NCBI GenBank assembly: GCA_002384765.1
Contig: DGBM01000210.1
Span: 1-7,235, forward strand
Source of the DNA: Demequinaceae bacterium UBA4004
Lineage (GTDB): Bacteria; Actinomycetota; Actinomycetes; Actinomycetales; Demequinaceae
DNA length: 7,235 nucleotides
Direction of reading: 5' to 3'
The position numbers and the translations under genes were made by a program. Positions 7,179 to 7,235 of the stretch are shown piece after piece. The notes beneath the pieces were generated by a model. The model saw only the letters and a list, made by a program, of their open reading frames with translations. It made no database searches and was not told the origin of the DNA. The first letter of the stretch is position 1. The number at the start of each line of letters is the position of its first letter.

Positions 7179-7235
7179 CTACTCGGGCGCCGACACCCCT
7201 GAGATCACGGCGAACAGGCCCCATGCCGAAGGCTC
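7179..7235 (-). CDS. Possible 3' end of a convergent unknown gene (partial)
   Basis: Read on the minus strand from the window edge, the frame gives EPSAWGLFAVISGVSAPE followed by TAG (complement of 7179-7181). The composition (Trp, Phe, Ile, mixed small residues) looks more like real protein than the Arg-rich shadow frames nearby, and third codon positions are mostly G or C. If real, the gene runs in from the right and ends 51 bases from the kinase stop, head-to-tail convergent. Eighteen residues are too few to identify a family, and chance remains a fair explanation. Confidence 0.3.
   Translation of the reverse strand, partial: EPSAWGLFAVISGVSAPE

Noticed and set aside
6955..7224. Minus-strand open frame of 89 residues over the kinase end
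   Set aside because: It is extremely Arg-rich, overlaps the conserved HATPase coding region and has no domain signal, so it is a shadow frame.
7223..7235. Plus-strand ATG at 7223 (MPKA) as the start of a downstream gene
   Set aside because: There is only a weak AGG upstream and four codons are visible, so it cannot be supported. It also conflicts with the possible minus-strand frame.

Overview
The window is compactly coded, high-G+C bacterial DNA with a strong preference for G or C in third codon positions. It holds one plus-strand gene cluster: the end of cydA, then cydB, cydD, cydC and a two-GAF sensor histidine kinase. An actinobacterium is the best fit, possibly of the Micrococcales. The reasons are the base composition, the short quinol loop in CydA, the A-B-D-C order, and a soluble GAF-GAF-HisKA_3-HATPase kinase like mycobacterial DosS/DosT. 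The species cannot be read from the sequence.

Layout: 1-1152 is the 3' part of cydA; its first roughly 100 codons and any operon promoter lie left of the window. cydB (1172-2197) follows after 19 bases and cydD (2205-3794) after 7 more. cydC (3791-5506) overlaps cydD by ATGA. The kinase (5532-7127) starts 25 bases after cydC behind a strong ribosome binding site. The last 108 bases hold no clear terminator. They may hold the extreme 3' end of a convergent minus-strand gene (7179-7235).

How the genes work together: CydA and CydB are the haem-bearing and partner subunits of cytochrome bd quinol oxidase, a high-affinity terminal oxidase that reduces oxygen to water. CydD and CydC form the heterodimeric ABC transporter needed to assemble it; the substrate is debated (thiols or haem). 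The kinase retains, in its first GAF domain, the histidine and tyrosine that in DosS/DosT are the haem ligand and the distal-pocket tyrosine. It may therefore sense oxygen or redox state and regulate the oxidase genes it travels with. No response regulator is visible.

The main oddity is in the transporter. The CydD nucleotide-binding domain has only 11 residues between its Q-loop glutamine and its signature motif, against about 56 in CydC next door, so most of the helical subdomain is missing. Its signature is LSLGQ rather than LSGGQ. CydC has Glu where the Q-loop Gln is expected. These changes fall at the same composite ATP site, which suggests one canonical and one degenerate site. No RNA gene, mobile element, CRISPR array or sizeable repeat was found.
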